Assembly: GCA_900318275.1 (NCBI GenBank)
Contig: ONJY01000013.1
Coordinates: 1-64,000, forward strand
Origin: an uncultured Bacteroidales bacterium
Lineage (GTDB): Bacteria > Bacteroidota > Bacteroidia > Bacteroidales > P3
Reading direction: 5' to 3'
DNA: 64,000 nt
A program made the position numbers and the translations under genes. Shown piece by piece: positions 51,422-59,529 of the stretch. Every line of letters begins with the position of its first letter. Positions within the stretch are counted from its first letter, which is position 1. The notes beneath the pieces are model-generated. The model saw only the letters and a list, made by a program, of their open reading frames with translations, did not search any database and was not told the origin of the DNA.

Positions 51422-52075
51422 ATGATTAACAACAACGACATGGCTGCACAGACAGCCGAATTCTTACTGACAGTGAAAGCGGTAAAGCTCAACAACGAGC
51501 ACCCGTTCACATGGGCGTCGGGCCGCAAATCGCCCATTTATTGCGACAACAGGGTGACACTTTCTTACCCCGAGATACGCACTTTTATCCGCCAGCGCTT
51601 CACGGATATCGTCAAAGATATGTGGGGTGACGTCGACGTCATTGCCGGCGTGGCCACGGGCGGCATCGCCCAGGGCGCCCTGGTGGCCCAGGAACTGGGC
51701 AAACCCTTTGTGTATGTGCGCTCCGAGCAGAAGAGTCACGGCCTCACCAACCAGATCGAGGGTGAGATCCACGAAGGTCAGTCGGTGGTGGTCATCGAGG
51801 ACCTCGTGTCGACCGGCAAGAGCTCCCTCATCGCCGTCAAGGCGCTGCGCGAGAAAGGCTGCGTGGTCAAAGGCATGGCCGCCATCTTCACCTACGGCCT
51901 CCAGGTGGCCGCCGACAACTTCAAGGAACAGGACGTCGAACTGGTGACGCTCACCGACTACGACACGCTCATCGGCGTGGCCAAAGAGCGCCAGTTCATC
52001 CGCCCCGAAGCCCTGGAAAGCCTCGCGGCTTGGCGCGTCAACCCCGAGCAGTGGAGCAAGGATCACGGCGAGTAA
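51422..52075 (+). CDS. pyrE: Orotate phosphoribosyltransferase
   Basis: PyrE joins orotate and PRPP to orotidine monophosphate in pyrimidine synthesis. ATG 51422 (MINNNDMAAQTAEFLLTVKA) gives 217 residues, the usual size. The PRPP-binding signature is VVVIEDLVSTGKSSLIAVKA, and FTWASGRKSPIYCDNR and AGVATGGIAQGALVA are also characteristic. An earlier in-frame non-ATG codon lies within the promoter and is rejected. The stop abuts the ATG of the SUMF1-like gene, and hpt follows, giving a nucleotide-salvage flavour to the operon. Confidence 0.96.
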   Translation: MINNNDMAAQTAEFLLTVKAVKLNNEHPFTWASGRKSPIYCDNRVTLSYPEIRTFIRQRFTDIVKDMWGDVDVIAGVATGGIAQGALVAQELGKPFVYVRSEQKSHGLTNQIEGEIHEGQSVVVIEDLVSTGKSSLIAVKALREKGCVVKGMAAIFTYGLQVAADNFKEQDVELVTLTDYDTLIGVAKERQFIRPEALESLAAWRVNPEQWSKDHGE

Positions 52076-52927
52076 ATGACTGAAAGGCGACATATCGTGT
52101 TGCTGGCGACGGCCTTGGCCTTCACCCTCCACCTCTCGCCATCCCCCCTGCAGGCGCAGGACAGCGTCATGCGGGTGGAACTGCCTGAAGGGCAACGGAT
52201 AGAGCTAGTGTGGGTCGAAGGCGGCACATTCACCATGGGCAGCAACGAGGCCCGCGGCGTCGACAAGCGCTACGAGAGCACCCGTCCCGAGCACCAGGTG
52301 ACCGTAAAAGGCTGCTACGTAGGACGCCACGAGGTGACGCAGGCGCAATGGCGTGCCGTGATGGGCGAGAACCCGTCGCACTTCACAGGCAACGACTCGC
52401 TGCCCGTGGAGCAGGTGACGTGGACCGACGCACAACGCTTCACAGCCTTGCTGAGCCAGATGACGGGCCACCGCTTCCGCCTGCCCACCGAGGCCGAGTG
52501 GGAGTATGCCGCCCGCGGCGGCAACCGCGCCGACGGCCAGCCCTATGCCGGATGCGACCGCAACCGTCTACCCGAGTATGCGTGGTTCTGCGTCAACAGC
52601 GACGGCCACACGCACCCCGTGGGGCGTCTGTTGCCCAACGCGCTGGGACTCCACGACATGGGCGGCAACGTCGCCGAGTGGTGCTCCGACTGGATGGCCC
52701 CCTACACCGAGGCGGCGCTGAGCGACCCCCGCGGCCCCAAGGAGGGCGACAGCCGTGTGCTGCGCGGAGGCCACTACAACAGCACCTCGCCCGGCTGCGC
52801 GGTGTTCGACCGCGGATGGTATGTACCCTCAGGCAAGACCGAATACTACGGACTCCGCGTGGTCATGGAGCCGGATGCCGAACCCGACATGGACGAAAAA
52901 GAAGCCTTCGATGCGTATAAAAGATAG
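52076..52927 (+). CDS. Exported SUMF1/FGE-domain protein lacking the FGE cysteine pair
   Basis: The 283-residue protein has a signal peptide (IVLLATALAFTLHLSPSPLQ) and a formylglycine-generating-enzyme-type fold: VEGGTFTMGSNEARGVDKRY, GRHEVTQAQWRAVMGENPSH, FRLPTEAEWEYAARGG, LHDMGGNVAEWCSDW, then VLRGGHYNSTSPGCAVFDRG. True sulfatase activators have two Cys in the last region (C-x4-C); only one is present here. It is therefore probably one of the many non-catalytic or ligand-binding relatives (as in T9SS/gliding lipoproteins). It lies with no gap after pyrE and overlaps hpt by 17 bases. Confidence 0.85.
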   Translation: MTERRHIVLLATALAFTLHLSPSPLQAQDSVMRVELPEGQRIELVWVEGGTFTMGSNEARGVDKRYESTRPEHQVTVKGCYVGRHEVTQAQWRAVMGENPSHFTGNDSLPVEQVTWTDAQRFTALLSQMTGHRFRLPTEAEWEYAARGGNRADGQPYAGCDRNRLPEYAWFCVNSDGHTHPVGRLLPNALGLHDMGGNVAEWCSDWMAPYTEAALSDPRGPKEGDSRVLRGGHYNSTSPGCAVFDRGWYVPSGKTEYYGLRVVMEPDAEPDMDEKEAFDAYKR

Positions 52928-53435
52928 GGATTTCACATCGTTCATCGACGAAGCCGAGCTCGACGCCATCGTGCGACGGCTGGCCGCCGAGGTGAGCCGC
53001 GACTACGCCGGTGGCGACCTCGTGGCCTGTCCGGTGCTCACCGGCGCCTACATGTTCGCCGCCGACTTGCTGCGCCGACTCACGGTGCCATGCGAGGTAC
53101 GCTTCGTGAAATACTCCTCCTACGAGGGCATGAGCAGCACCGGAACCGTGAGCTGCCAGATGCCGTTCCCGCCGAGTGTCCAAGGACGCGACGTGCTGAT
53201 AGTGGAGGACGTGATAGACAGCGGCATCTCCATGCGCCACCTGCTCGACGAGCTTCAGACCCTGAAACCCAGGGGCGTCAGGATATGCGCGCTCTTCTAC
53301 AAGCCCGCAGCCTTCAAGGGCGGCTACAAGGTCGACTACATCGGCCGCGAGATAGGCAACGAGTTCATCGTCGGCTACGGCATGGATTACGACGAGCAGG
53401 GACGCACCCTGCCCGAAGTGATGAGGGTGAGTTGA
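52911..53435 (+). CDS. hpt: Hypoxanthine phosphoribosyltransferase
   Basis: Hpt salvages hypoxanthine and guanine with PRPP. ATG 52911 (MRIKDRDFTSFIDEAELDAI) gives 174 residues. The PRPP motif is DVLIVEDVIDSGISMRHLLD, and CPVLTGAYMFAADLLRRL and VKYSSYEGMSSTGTVS are family regions. Longer in-frame extensions upstream are shadows of the preceding gene. Overlap with the SUMF1-like gene by 17 bases implies a common transcript with pyrE. Confidence 0.94.
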   Translation: MRIKDRDFTSFIDEAELDAIVRRLAAEVSRDYAGGDLVACPVLTGAYMFAADLLRRLTVPCEVRFVKYSSYEGMSSTGTVSCQMPFPPSVQGRDVLIVEDVIDSGISMRHLLDELQTLKPRGVRICALFYKPAAFKGGYKVDYIGREIGNEFIVGYGMDYDEQGRTLPEVMRVS

Positions 53436-53461
53436 GAGTTTTGAGTTATGAGTTAAGAGTT
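53436..53461 (+). repeat. GAGTTAT/GAGTTAA heptamers between hpt and the next gene
   Basis: GAGAGTTTT, GAGTTAT, GAGTTAA, GAGTTAT fill the whole 26-base gap, up to the ATG of the lipoprotein gene. Confidence 0.75.
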
Positions 53462-53833
53462 ATGAAAAACAGACATTGCAGATTTTTGATTATGGCGGCG
53501 CTGGCAGTAGTGCTGCTGGCCGGCTGTAAGAAAGACAAGCCGACGCTCAACGTCAGCGACAGCGAGGTGACAGGCACCTGGCGCAAGAATGGCACAAACG
53601 AGTTCTGGTGCTATCGTGGCGACCATACCGGCTGCAAATACAACACCGACGAAGGTTTCTCGGAGGAGTTCCCCAGCTACACATACGAGTGGAGCGTCAG
53701 CGAAGACCAACTGCGCCACGTGACCTACGAGCAGGGCGTGCCGATAACGAGGACATACACTATTACCGCCATCAGCTCGTCGAGCATGGAGCGGGAAGAG
53801 GAAGTGGGGACATACAATCTGACCAAGATATGA
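53462..53833 (+). CDS. Small hypothetical lipoprotein (123 aa)
   Basis: ATG 53462 gives MKNRHCRFLIMAALAVVLLA then GCKKDKP, a clear lipobox (LLAGC). The mature domain has GTWRKNGTNEFWCYRGDHTG and YTYEWSVSEDQLRHVTYEQG, the pattern of lipocalin-like or DUF4923-type beta barrels (GTW...W...D.L). Family not fixed. Its stop TGA overlaps the ATG of the AsmA-like gene, so translation is coupled. Longer in-frame extensions upstream are hpt shadows. Confidence 0.8.
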   Translation: MKNRHCRFLIMAALAVVLLAGCKKDKPTLNVSDSEVTGTWRKNGTNEFWCYRGDHTGCKYNTDEGFSEEFPSYTYEWSVSEDQLRHVTYEQGVPITRTYTITAISSSSMEREEEVGTYNLTKI

Positions 53834-56800
53834 AAAAAGGCTGGAAAATAGCGCTGATAAGCTTGGGCTCTCTGCTGGGACTTGTGATAGTCGTCGTGGC
53901 TGTGGCCCTGTGGCTGGTGTTCACCCCCGCCCAGCTGACAAAGATTGTGAACCGCGTCGCCGCCAACTATGTACAGGCGGAGACTCACTTCGACCGTGTC
54001 GACCTGACGCTCTTCAAGACCTTCCCCGACGCGGGGCTGAAGATCGACAACGTCTACATCGTGAACCCTATGGATGGTGCCCCTAACGACACGGTGGCGC
54101 GCATAGGCAGCCTCACACTGGGTCTCGACGTGAAGGCTTTCCTCAAGGAGAACAAGGTTATCGTGCATCAGGTGCTTGTCGACGACGTGGCCGCCAACCT
54201 CTATATCGACAAAGAGGGTAGGGGCAACTACGACGTCTTCCCCAAGAGCAACGACACCACCTCGAGCACCTTCAGCCTCGACAGCTTGCCGCAGATGGAC
54301 CTCCGCAAGATAAGGATCGACGACCTCGACGCTCGCTTGCTCGACGAGAAGGACGGCATGGATGCCGCCATCGAGCAGCTGTGCCTCGGTGTGACAGGCA
54401 CCCTGACGGAAGGTCAGATAGACGCCAAGCTTGACATCGACGGCAAGCAGATAGCCGTCGACATGCGCGACAGCACAGGTGCCACCACCTTGGCGGCCGT
54501 ACTCGAAGGCCTCAATGTGGCACTCAAAGGCGAGGGCAACCTCGACAACGTCGACGGCCGGCTCAAGCTCACCGTCGAAGGCGGCACGTTGAACACCGGC
54601 GGCACCGAGATGATCAACGAGAACCTGCGCGCTTCCAAGAACGACCTGCTCCACCTCAAAGTGCCCTTCAAAGCCGACCTGCAGAAGATGCACATCGTGC
54701 TCGACGAGAGCGAACTGCAGCTCGACGACTATGCCCTCGGCCTGCAGGGCGACGTGCAGCTGAAGAACGCCGACGAGCCCATGGCCGTGGATGTGGAGCT
54801 GCACACCGACGGCCAGTGGCAGGTGGCTCCGCTGCTCGACCTGCTGCCGGCACAATATGTCAGCTTCCGGAAGGACATGAAAGAGCTGGACGGCAAGGTG
54901 GAACTCGCCGCCACAGCCAAAGGCACCGTGACCGACAGCACCATGCCGCTCATCGACGCACAGGTGAAGCTCGCCGACGGCCGCTTCTACATGCCCAAAA
55001 GCCTGCCCTACAACATCAACCGCATCAACGGCGACCTCGCCGCCAACCTCAACCTCGGCAAGGGCGGCATAAGCAAGGTGAAGATAAACAGCCTTAAAGC
55101 CCACACCCGCAACACCGACGTCAGCGTCAAGGGTAAGGTGGACGACCTGCTGGGCGACATGCGCGTCGACGCCACCGTCAAAGCCGCGCTGCCTCTCGAA
55201 GACGCCATGCCCATGGTTCCCGACAGCCTCAAGCTCGACGCCGACGGCAAGGCCGACATAGACATCGCCGCCGTCTTCCGCATGAGCGACATCAACGCGA
55301 AGGCATACGAGAAGATTAAGGCCGACGCCGACATCAAGATTAAGAGCCTCGACCTGACATTCGACACCATACACGCCACATCGCCCGACCTCGGCATCAA
55401 GCTGCGCATGCCCGCCACCGAGCACTCGGGCAAGATGGCCGACGCCTATGTCAAGAGTGGTGTGTTGAAGGTGAAGTATGGCCAGCACATAAATGCCACG
55501 CTTGAAAAGGCCGACATCGGAGCTGGGGTCAACAACCCCATGAAAGAACAGATTGCTGCAGCCTTCAACATCAAGGTGGGGGAGACCGAGGCCAACATAG
55601 ACTCCATGATGGTGTCGCTCGAAGCGCTGGCATTCAAAGGCTCCGTGCGACTCGACAGCACACAGAAGAACGTCATACGCCAGTACAACCCCGACGTTGA
55701 CCTCGACCTCCACGGCGCCGTTCTCTACATGCCCGATCTTCCCGATGCCGTCCGTCTCTCGCAGCTCGCCGTCGACTACAGCCCCCGTGGCGCCAACCTG
55801 CGCACGGCAGAGGTGAAGCTCGGCCACAGCGACTTCCAGCTCTACGGCACCGTCAACAACCTCGAGCAATGGCTCGACAAGAAGGAAATACTCAAGGCCG
55901 ACCTCAACTTCACGTCAGGCTACGCCGACGTCGACCAGCTGCTTAACCTCGTCAGCGGCATCGGCTCCGACAAAGACAGCATAGAGAAGATGCGCGAGGA
56001 GGACAACGTCCCCAAAGACGCCAACCCCTTCATTGTGCCCAAGGATGTCGACGTGACACTCCACACGCACATCAAGCGCTGCATCGCCTTCAACAACGAC
56101 CTCAACGATGTCGCCGGCGCTGTCACCGTCAACGACGGTCTGGCGGTGCTCGACCAGATAGGCTTCGTCTGCAAAGCCGCCACCATGCAGCTCACGGCCA
56201 TGTACAGCTCGCCCAGACCCAGCCACCTCAACGTGGCGCTCGACTTCCATCTGCTCGACATACAGATTGACGAGCTCATAGAGATGATTCCTACCATCGA
56301 CACTCTCGTGCCTATGCTCAAGGACTTCAACGGCAACGCCGACTTCCATCTTGTGGCCAGCACTTACCTCAACGCACACTACCAGCCCCTCATGAGTTCT
56401 CTGCGCGGTGCTGCTGCAATCACCGGCAAAGAGCTGACAGTCTTGGATAACAAATCCGTCGGACAGATTGCCAAACTCATGGGCTTCAAGAGCTGGAAAG
56501 AGAAGGACAACAAGCTGACCATCGACAGCCTCGATGTTGAGCTGACTTGCCTCAACAGCATCATCGAGGTCTATCCCTTCCTCCTGAACGTTGGCAAGTA
56601 TCAGATTTGCGCCTCCGGCATGCACTCGCTCGACAACAAGTGCGGCTATCACGTGGAACTGCTGAAGAACCCCTTGATGGCTAAGATTGGCGTAGACATC
56701 AAGGGCGACCTCTCCAACCCCAAGATATCACTTGGCTCCGTGCGCTATGCCGACTACTACAAGCCGGAGAAACAAGGTGTCGTGGAGAAGCAGACACTTG

Positions 56801-56847
56801 AACTGAAAAGACAACTGAAAGAAGCTTTGCAAGCAAAGGTAAGATAA
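53830..56847 (+). CDS. AsmA-family protein
   Basis: ATG 53830 (MKKGWKIALISLGSLLGLVI) gives 1005 residues with one N-terminal membrane anchor (about 6-30) and a very long periplasmic beta-rich chain. The start resembles AsmA (VNRVAANYVQAETHFDRVDL, LFKTFPDAGLKIDNVYIVNP), and the C-terminus contains the AsmA C-terminal motif region (ITGKELTVLDNKSVGQIAKL, SLDNKCGYHVELLKNPLMAK). AsmA/TamB/YhdP-type proteins form hydrophobic grooves that move phospholipids between membranes. The preceding start overlaps the lipoprotein stop by ATGA. Very GC-rich with strong codon bias, like its neighbours. Confidence 0.9.
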   Translation: MKKGWKIALISLGSLLGLVIVVVAVALWLVFTPAQLTKIVNRVAANYVQAETHFDRVDLTLFKTFPDAGLKIDNVYIVNPMDGAPNDTVARIGSLTLGLDVKAFLKENKVIVHQVLVDDVAANLYIDKEGRGNYDVFPKSNDTTSSTFSLDSLPQMDLRKIRIDDLDARLLDEKDGMDAAIEQLCLGVTGTLTEGQIDAKLDIDGKQIAVDMRDSTGATTLAAVLEGLNVALKGEGNLDNVDGRLKLTVEGGTLNTGGTEMINENLRASKNDLLHLKVPFKADLQKMHIVLDESELQLDDYALGLQGDVQLKNADEPMAVDVELHTDGQWQVAPLLDLLPAQYVSFRKDMKELDGKVELAATAKGTVTDSTMPLIDAQVKLADGRFYMPKSLPYNINRINGDLAANLNLGKGGISKVKINSLKAHTRNTDVSVKGKVDDLLGDMRVDATVKAALPLEDAMPMVPDSLKLDADGKADIDIAAVFRMSDINAKAYEKIKADADIKIKSLDLTFDTIHATSPDLGIKLRMPATEHSGKMADAYVKSGVLKVKYGQHINATLEKADIGAGVNNPMKEQIAAAFNIKVGETEANIDSMMVSLEALAFKGSVRLDSTQKNVIRQYNPDVDLDLHGAVLYMPDLPDAVRLSQLAVDYSPRGANLRTAEVKLGHSDFQLYGTVNNLEQWLDKKEILKADLNFTSGYADVDQLLNLVSGIGSDKDSIEKMREEDNVPKDANPFIVPKDVDVTLHTHIKRCIAFNNDLNDVAGAVTVNDGLAVLDQIGFVCKAATMQLTAMYSSPRPSHLNVALDFHLLDIQIDELIEMIPTIDTLVPMLKDFNGNADFHLVASTYLNAHYQPLMSSLRGAAAITGKELTVLDNKSVGQIAKLMGFKSWKEKDNKLTIDSLDVELTCLNSIIEVYPFLLNVGKYQICASGMHSLDNKCGYHVELLKNPLMAKIGVDIKGDLSNPKISLGSVRYADYYKPEKQGVVEKQTLELKRQLKEALQAKVR

Positions 56848-56853
56848 AAGGCT

Positions 56854-57372
56854 ATGGGAATATTCCACCGATACAACAGCACCATACACGGCAACTACCG
56901 CAAGGCATATCTGCGCAGCGGCCTCATCACGGGCCTCTTGCTCTCTGCCTACGTGCTGATACGCCTCCTCATGGGCAAGCCGCTCGAGAGTCCTACCTCT
57001 TATGTCAGCGACGCCGTGATGCTGGTGGCGGTGTTCCTCTTCATGGCCTTCTACCGCAACTCGTTGCCCGACAAGAAAATCACCCTCAAGGAAGCCATGC
57101 TTTTTGGCATCGGCACAGCCGTCGTCGCAGCCTTCATCTACGGCCTGGCACTCTGGGCCTTCGGCCTTGCCTTCCCTCAGCAGACAGCACTCTTCTCCAC
57201 CACCATGACCGGCAACGAGGTGACTACCCAAGACCCACAGCTGCACTACTGGGCCGCCTGGTGGGCCATCTACTCTTTTGTGATGATGGCGCTGCTCGGC
57301 AGCTTCGGCGCCTTCGTGGCGGCCATCTTCTTCCGCAACGAGAAGTCAGACATCAAGAATCGAAAAAAATAA
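56854..57372 (+). CDS. DUF4199 membrane protein
   Basis: The 172-residue protein has four predicted helices: about 21-40 (SGLITGLLLSAYVLIRLLMG), 50-66, 81-105 (LFGIGTAVVAAFIYGLALWA) and 138-160 (FVMMALLGSFGAFVAAIFFR). This is the DUF4199 family of Bacteroidota, commonly found directly upstream of a GT2 glycosyltransferase as here (12-base gap). Function unknown; the pairing suggests a shared role in polyprenyl-glycan synthesis. Confidence 0.85.
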   Translation: MGIFHRYNSTIHGNYRKAYLRSGLITGLLLSAYVLIRLLMGKPLESPTSYVSDAVMLVAVFLFMAFYRNSLPDKKITLKEAMLFGIGTAVVAAFIYGLALWAFGLAFPQQTALFSTTMTGNEVTTQDPQLHYWAAWWAIYSFVMMALLGSFGAFVAAIFFRNEKSDIKNRKK

Positions 57373-57384
57373 AGCATTATAATT

Positions 57385-58317
57385 ATGGACATATCAATAG
57401 TAGTACCTTCCTACAACGAGGCCGAGTCGCTTCCGCATCTGGCCGAGTGGATAGACAGAGTCATGAAAGAACATGGCTTCAGCTACGAGGTGATCATCGT
57501 CGACGACGGCTCCAACGACGGCACGTGGCAGGCGGCCGAGAAGCTCCATGCCGCCAACCCCGCCTATCGTGGCATCAAGTTCCGCCGCAACTACGGCAAG
57601 TCGGCAGCCCTCAACACAGGCTTCGCCGCCGCTCAGGGCGATGTGGTCATAACCATGGACGCCGACCTGCAGGACAGCCCCGACGAGGTGCCCGAGCTCT
57701 ACCGCATGATCAAGGAGGATGGCTTCGACCTCGTCTCCGGATGGAAGAAGAAACGTTACGACAGCAAGATAGCCAAGAACATTCCCTCCAAGTTCTTCAA
57801 CTGGACCACCCGCAAGATGAGCGGCATCTACCTCCACGACTTCAACTGCGGCCTCAAAGCCTACCGCCACGATGTGGTGAAAAGCATCGAGGTATACGGC
57901 GAGATGCACCGTTACATACCCGTCATCGCCAAGTGGGCCGGCTTCGGCAAGATAGGGGAGAAGGTTGTCCAGCACCGCAAGCGCGAGTTCGGCGTCACCA
58001 AGTTCGGCATGAACCGCTTCGTCAACGGCTACCTCGACCTCATGAGCATCATGTTCATGAGCCGCTTCGGCAAGCAGCCCATGCACTTCTTCGGCCTCAT
58101 AGGCAGCGGAGCCTTCCTGCTCGGCTTCGTGGCCTTCGTCGTCCTCTGCGTGATGAAACTCTGCAACCACATTTCGCTGACCAACAGCGTGTGGTTCTAC
58201 GTCTCCATCCTGTTCATACTCATGGGCACCATGCTCTTCCTCGCCGGCTTCATCGGCGAACTCGTCTGCCGCAACTCATCCACCCGCAATCAATACCTAA
58301 TCGAAAAAGAACTTTAA
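57385..58317 (+). CDS. GT2 glycosyltransferase, polyprenyl-phosphate type
   Basis: The 310-residue protein starts MDISIVVPSYNEAESLPHLA and has GT-A motifs VIIVDDGSNDGTWQAA and VITMDADLQDSPDEVPELYR, with HDFNCGLKAYRHDVVKSI as the acceptor loop. Two C-terminal helices follow (about 235-260 and 272-295). This is the layout of GtrB/DPM1-like enzymes that charge undecaprenyl phosphate with a sugar. The DUF4199 gene precedes it; the next genes are unrelated housekeeping. Sugar specificity cannot be told. Confidence 0.92.
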   Translation: MDISIVVPSYNEAESLPHLAEWIDRVMKEHGFSYEVIIVDDGSNDGTWQAAEKLHAANPAYRGIKFRRNYGKSAALNTGFAAAQGDVVITMDADLQDSPDEVPELYRMIKEDGFDLVSGWKKKRYDSKIAKNIPSKFFNWTTRKMSGIYLHDFNCGLKAYRHDVVKSIEVYGEMHRYIPVIAKWAGFGKIGEKVVQHRKREFGVTKFGMNRFVNGYLDLMSIMFMSRFGKQPMHFFGLIGSGAFLLGFVAFVVLCVMKLCNHISLTNSVWFYVSILFILMGTMLFLAGFIGELVCRNSSTRNQYLIEKEL

Positions 58318-58321
58318 CCCC

Positions 58322-58428
58322 CAAACTCTTACCGTTGCGCCCAAGCAACGTGAGTAAACGAAGTGAACTAACTCTTAACTCATAACTCTTAACTCATAAC
58401 TGATATTAACTCTTAACTCTTAACTGAA
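58322..58428 (+). repeat. AACTCTT heptamers with a deleted GTTGC/GCAAC element (copy R3)
   Basis: ACCGTTGCGCCCAAGCAACG (58331-58350) keeps the ends of the hairpin element but lacks the middle. It continues TGAGTAAACGAAGTGAACTA as in copy R2, and then AACTCTTAACTCATAACTC-type heptamers run to the ychF start. Confidence 0.8.
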
Positions 58429-59529
58429 ATGAGCCTCCAATGTGGTATAGTAGGACTGCCCAACGTGGGCAAGTCGACGCTCTTCAACTGCTTGAGCAAC
58501 GCTAAAGCACAAGCCGCCAATTTCCCATTCTGCACCATCGAGCCCAACGTCGGCGTCATCACCGTCCCCGACGAACGCCTCGCCAAACTCGTCGAGATTG
58601 AGCGTCCGGCGAGCGTGGTGCCCGCCACCGTCGAGATTGTCGACATCGCCGGCCTCGTCCGCGGCGCCTCCAAAGGCGAAGGCCTCGGCAACAAGTTCCT
58701 CGCCGACATCCGCAACTGCGACGCCATCATCCACGTCCTGCGCTGCTTCGACGACGACAACATCACCCACGTCGACGGCTCCGTCGACCCCGTGCGCGAC
58801 AAGCTCACCATAGACACCGAGCTGCAGTTCAAAGACCTCGAGACCATAGAGAACCGCTACGACAAAGAGGTCAAGAAAGGCAAAGCCGGCGGCGACGCCC
58901 GCGCCAAGAAGCTCGTCGAGGTCATGGATCTCTACCGCGACGCACTCCTCGCCGGCAAGAGCGCCCGCACCGTACAGCTCGACGAGAACCAGGCCGAAGT
59001 GGCGCGCGACCTCATGCTCCTCACCACCAAGCCCGTCATCTACGTGTGCAATGTCGACGAGAGCTCTGTGGTGAACGGCAACAAATACTCGCAAGCCGTA
59101 GCCGACGCCGTCAAGGACGAGAACGCCGAAGTGCTCCTCATCGGCGCCGGCATCGAGGCCGACATCGCCGAACTGGAGACCTACGAGGAGAAGCAGATGT
59201 TCCTCGAAGACCTCGGCCTCAAGGAAAGCGGCGTCAACCGCCTCATCAAGGCCGCCTACCGCCTCCTCGGCCTCCAGACTTTCCTCACAGCAGGCCCCAA
59301 GGAATGCCGCGCATGGACCTTCAAGAAGGGCATGAAAGCCCCTCAGACGGCCGGCATCATTCACTCCGACTTCGAACGCGGCTTCATTCGCGCCGAGGTG
59401 ATCAAGTACGACGACTATGTCACCCTCGGCTCCGAGGCCAAGTGCCGCGAGGCAGGCAAGATAGCCGTCGAGGGCAAAGACTATGTCGTCCAGGACGGCG
59501 ACATCATGCACTTCAGGTTTAATGTATAA
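58429..59529 (+). CDS. ychF: Redox-regulated P-loop ATPase YchF (OLA1 family)
   Basis: The 366-residue protein has the P-loop [20 protein letters not shown], the typical AANFPFCTIEPNVGVITVPD, and DIAGLVRGASKGEGLGNKFL. It has a helical insertion and a C-terminal TGS domain (CRAWTFKKGMKAPQTAGIIH, ending GDIMHFRFNV). YchF binds ribosomes and hydrolyses ATP rather than GTP. Length is normal (363-366). The heptamer-repeat block ends one base before the ATG. Its stop TAA overlaps the presumed start of the sprE-like gene. Confidence 0.97.
   Translation: MSLQCGIVGLPNVGKSTLFNCLSNAKAQAANFPFCTIEPNVGVITVPDERLAKLVEIERPASVVPATVEIVDIAGLVRGASKGEGLGNKFLADIRNCDAIIHVLRCFDDDNITHVDGSVDPVRDKLTIDTELQFKDLETIENRYDKEVKKGKAGGDARAKKLVEVMDLYRDALLAGKSARTVQLDENQAEVARDLMLLTTKPVIYVCNVDESSVVNGNKYSQAVADAVKDENAEVLLIGAGIEADIAELETYEEKQMFLEDLGLKESGVNRLIKAAYRLLGLQTFLTAGPKECRAWTFKKGMKAPQTAGIIHSDFERGFIRAEVIKYDDYVTLGSEAKCREAGKIAVEGKDYVVQDGDIMHFRFNV

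Noticed and set aside
53725-55869. A 714-codon minus-strand open frame
   Set aside because: Antisense to the AsmA-like gene; no domain, and the plus frame has anchor and family motifs.
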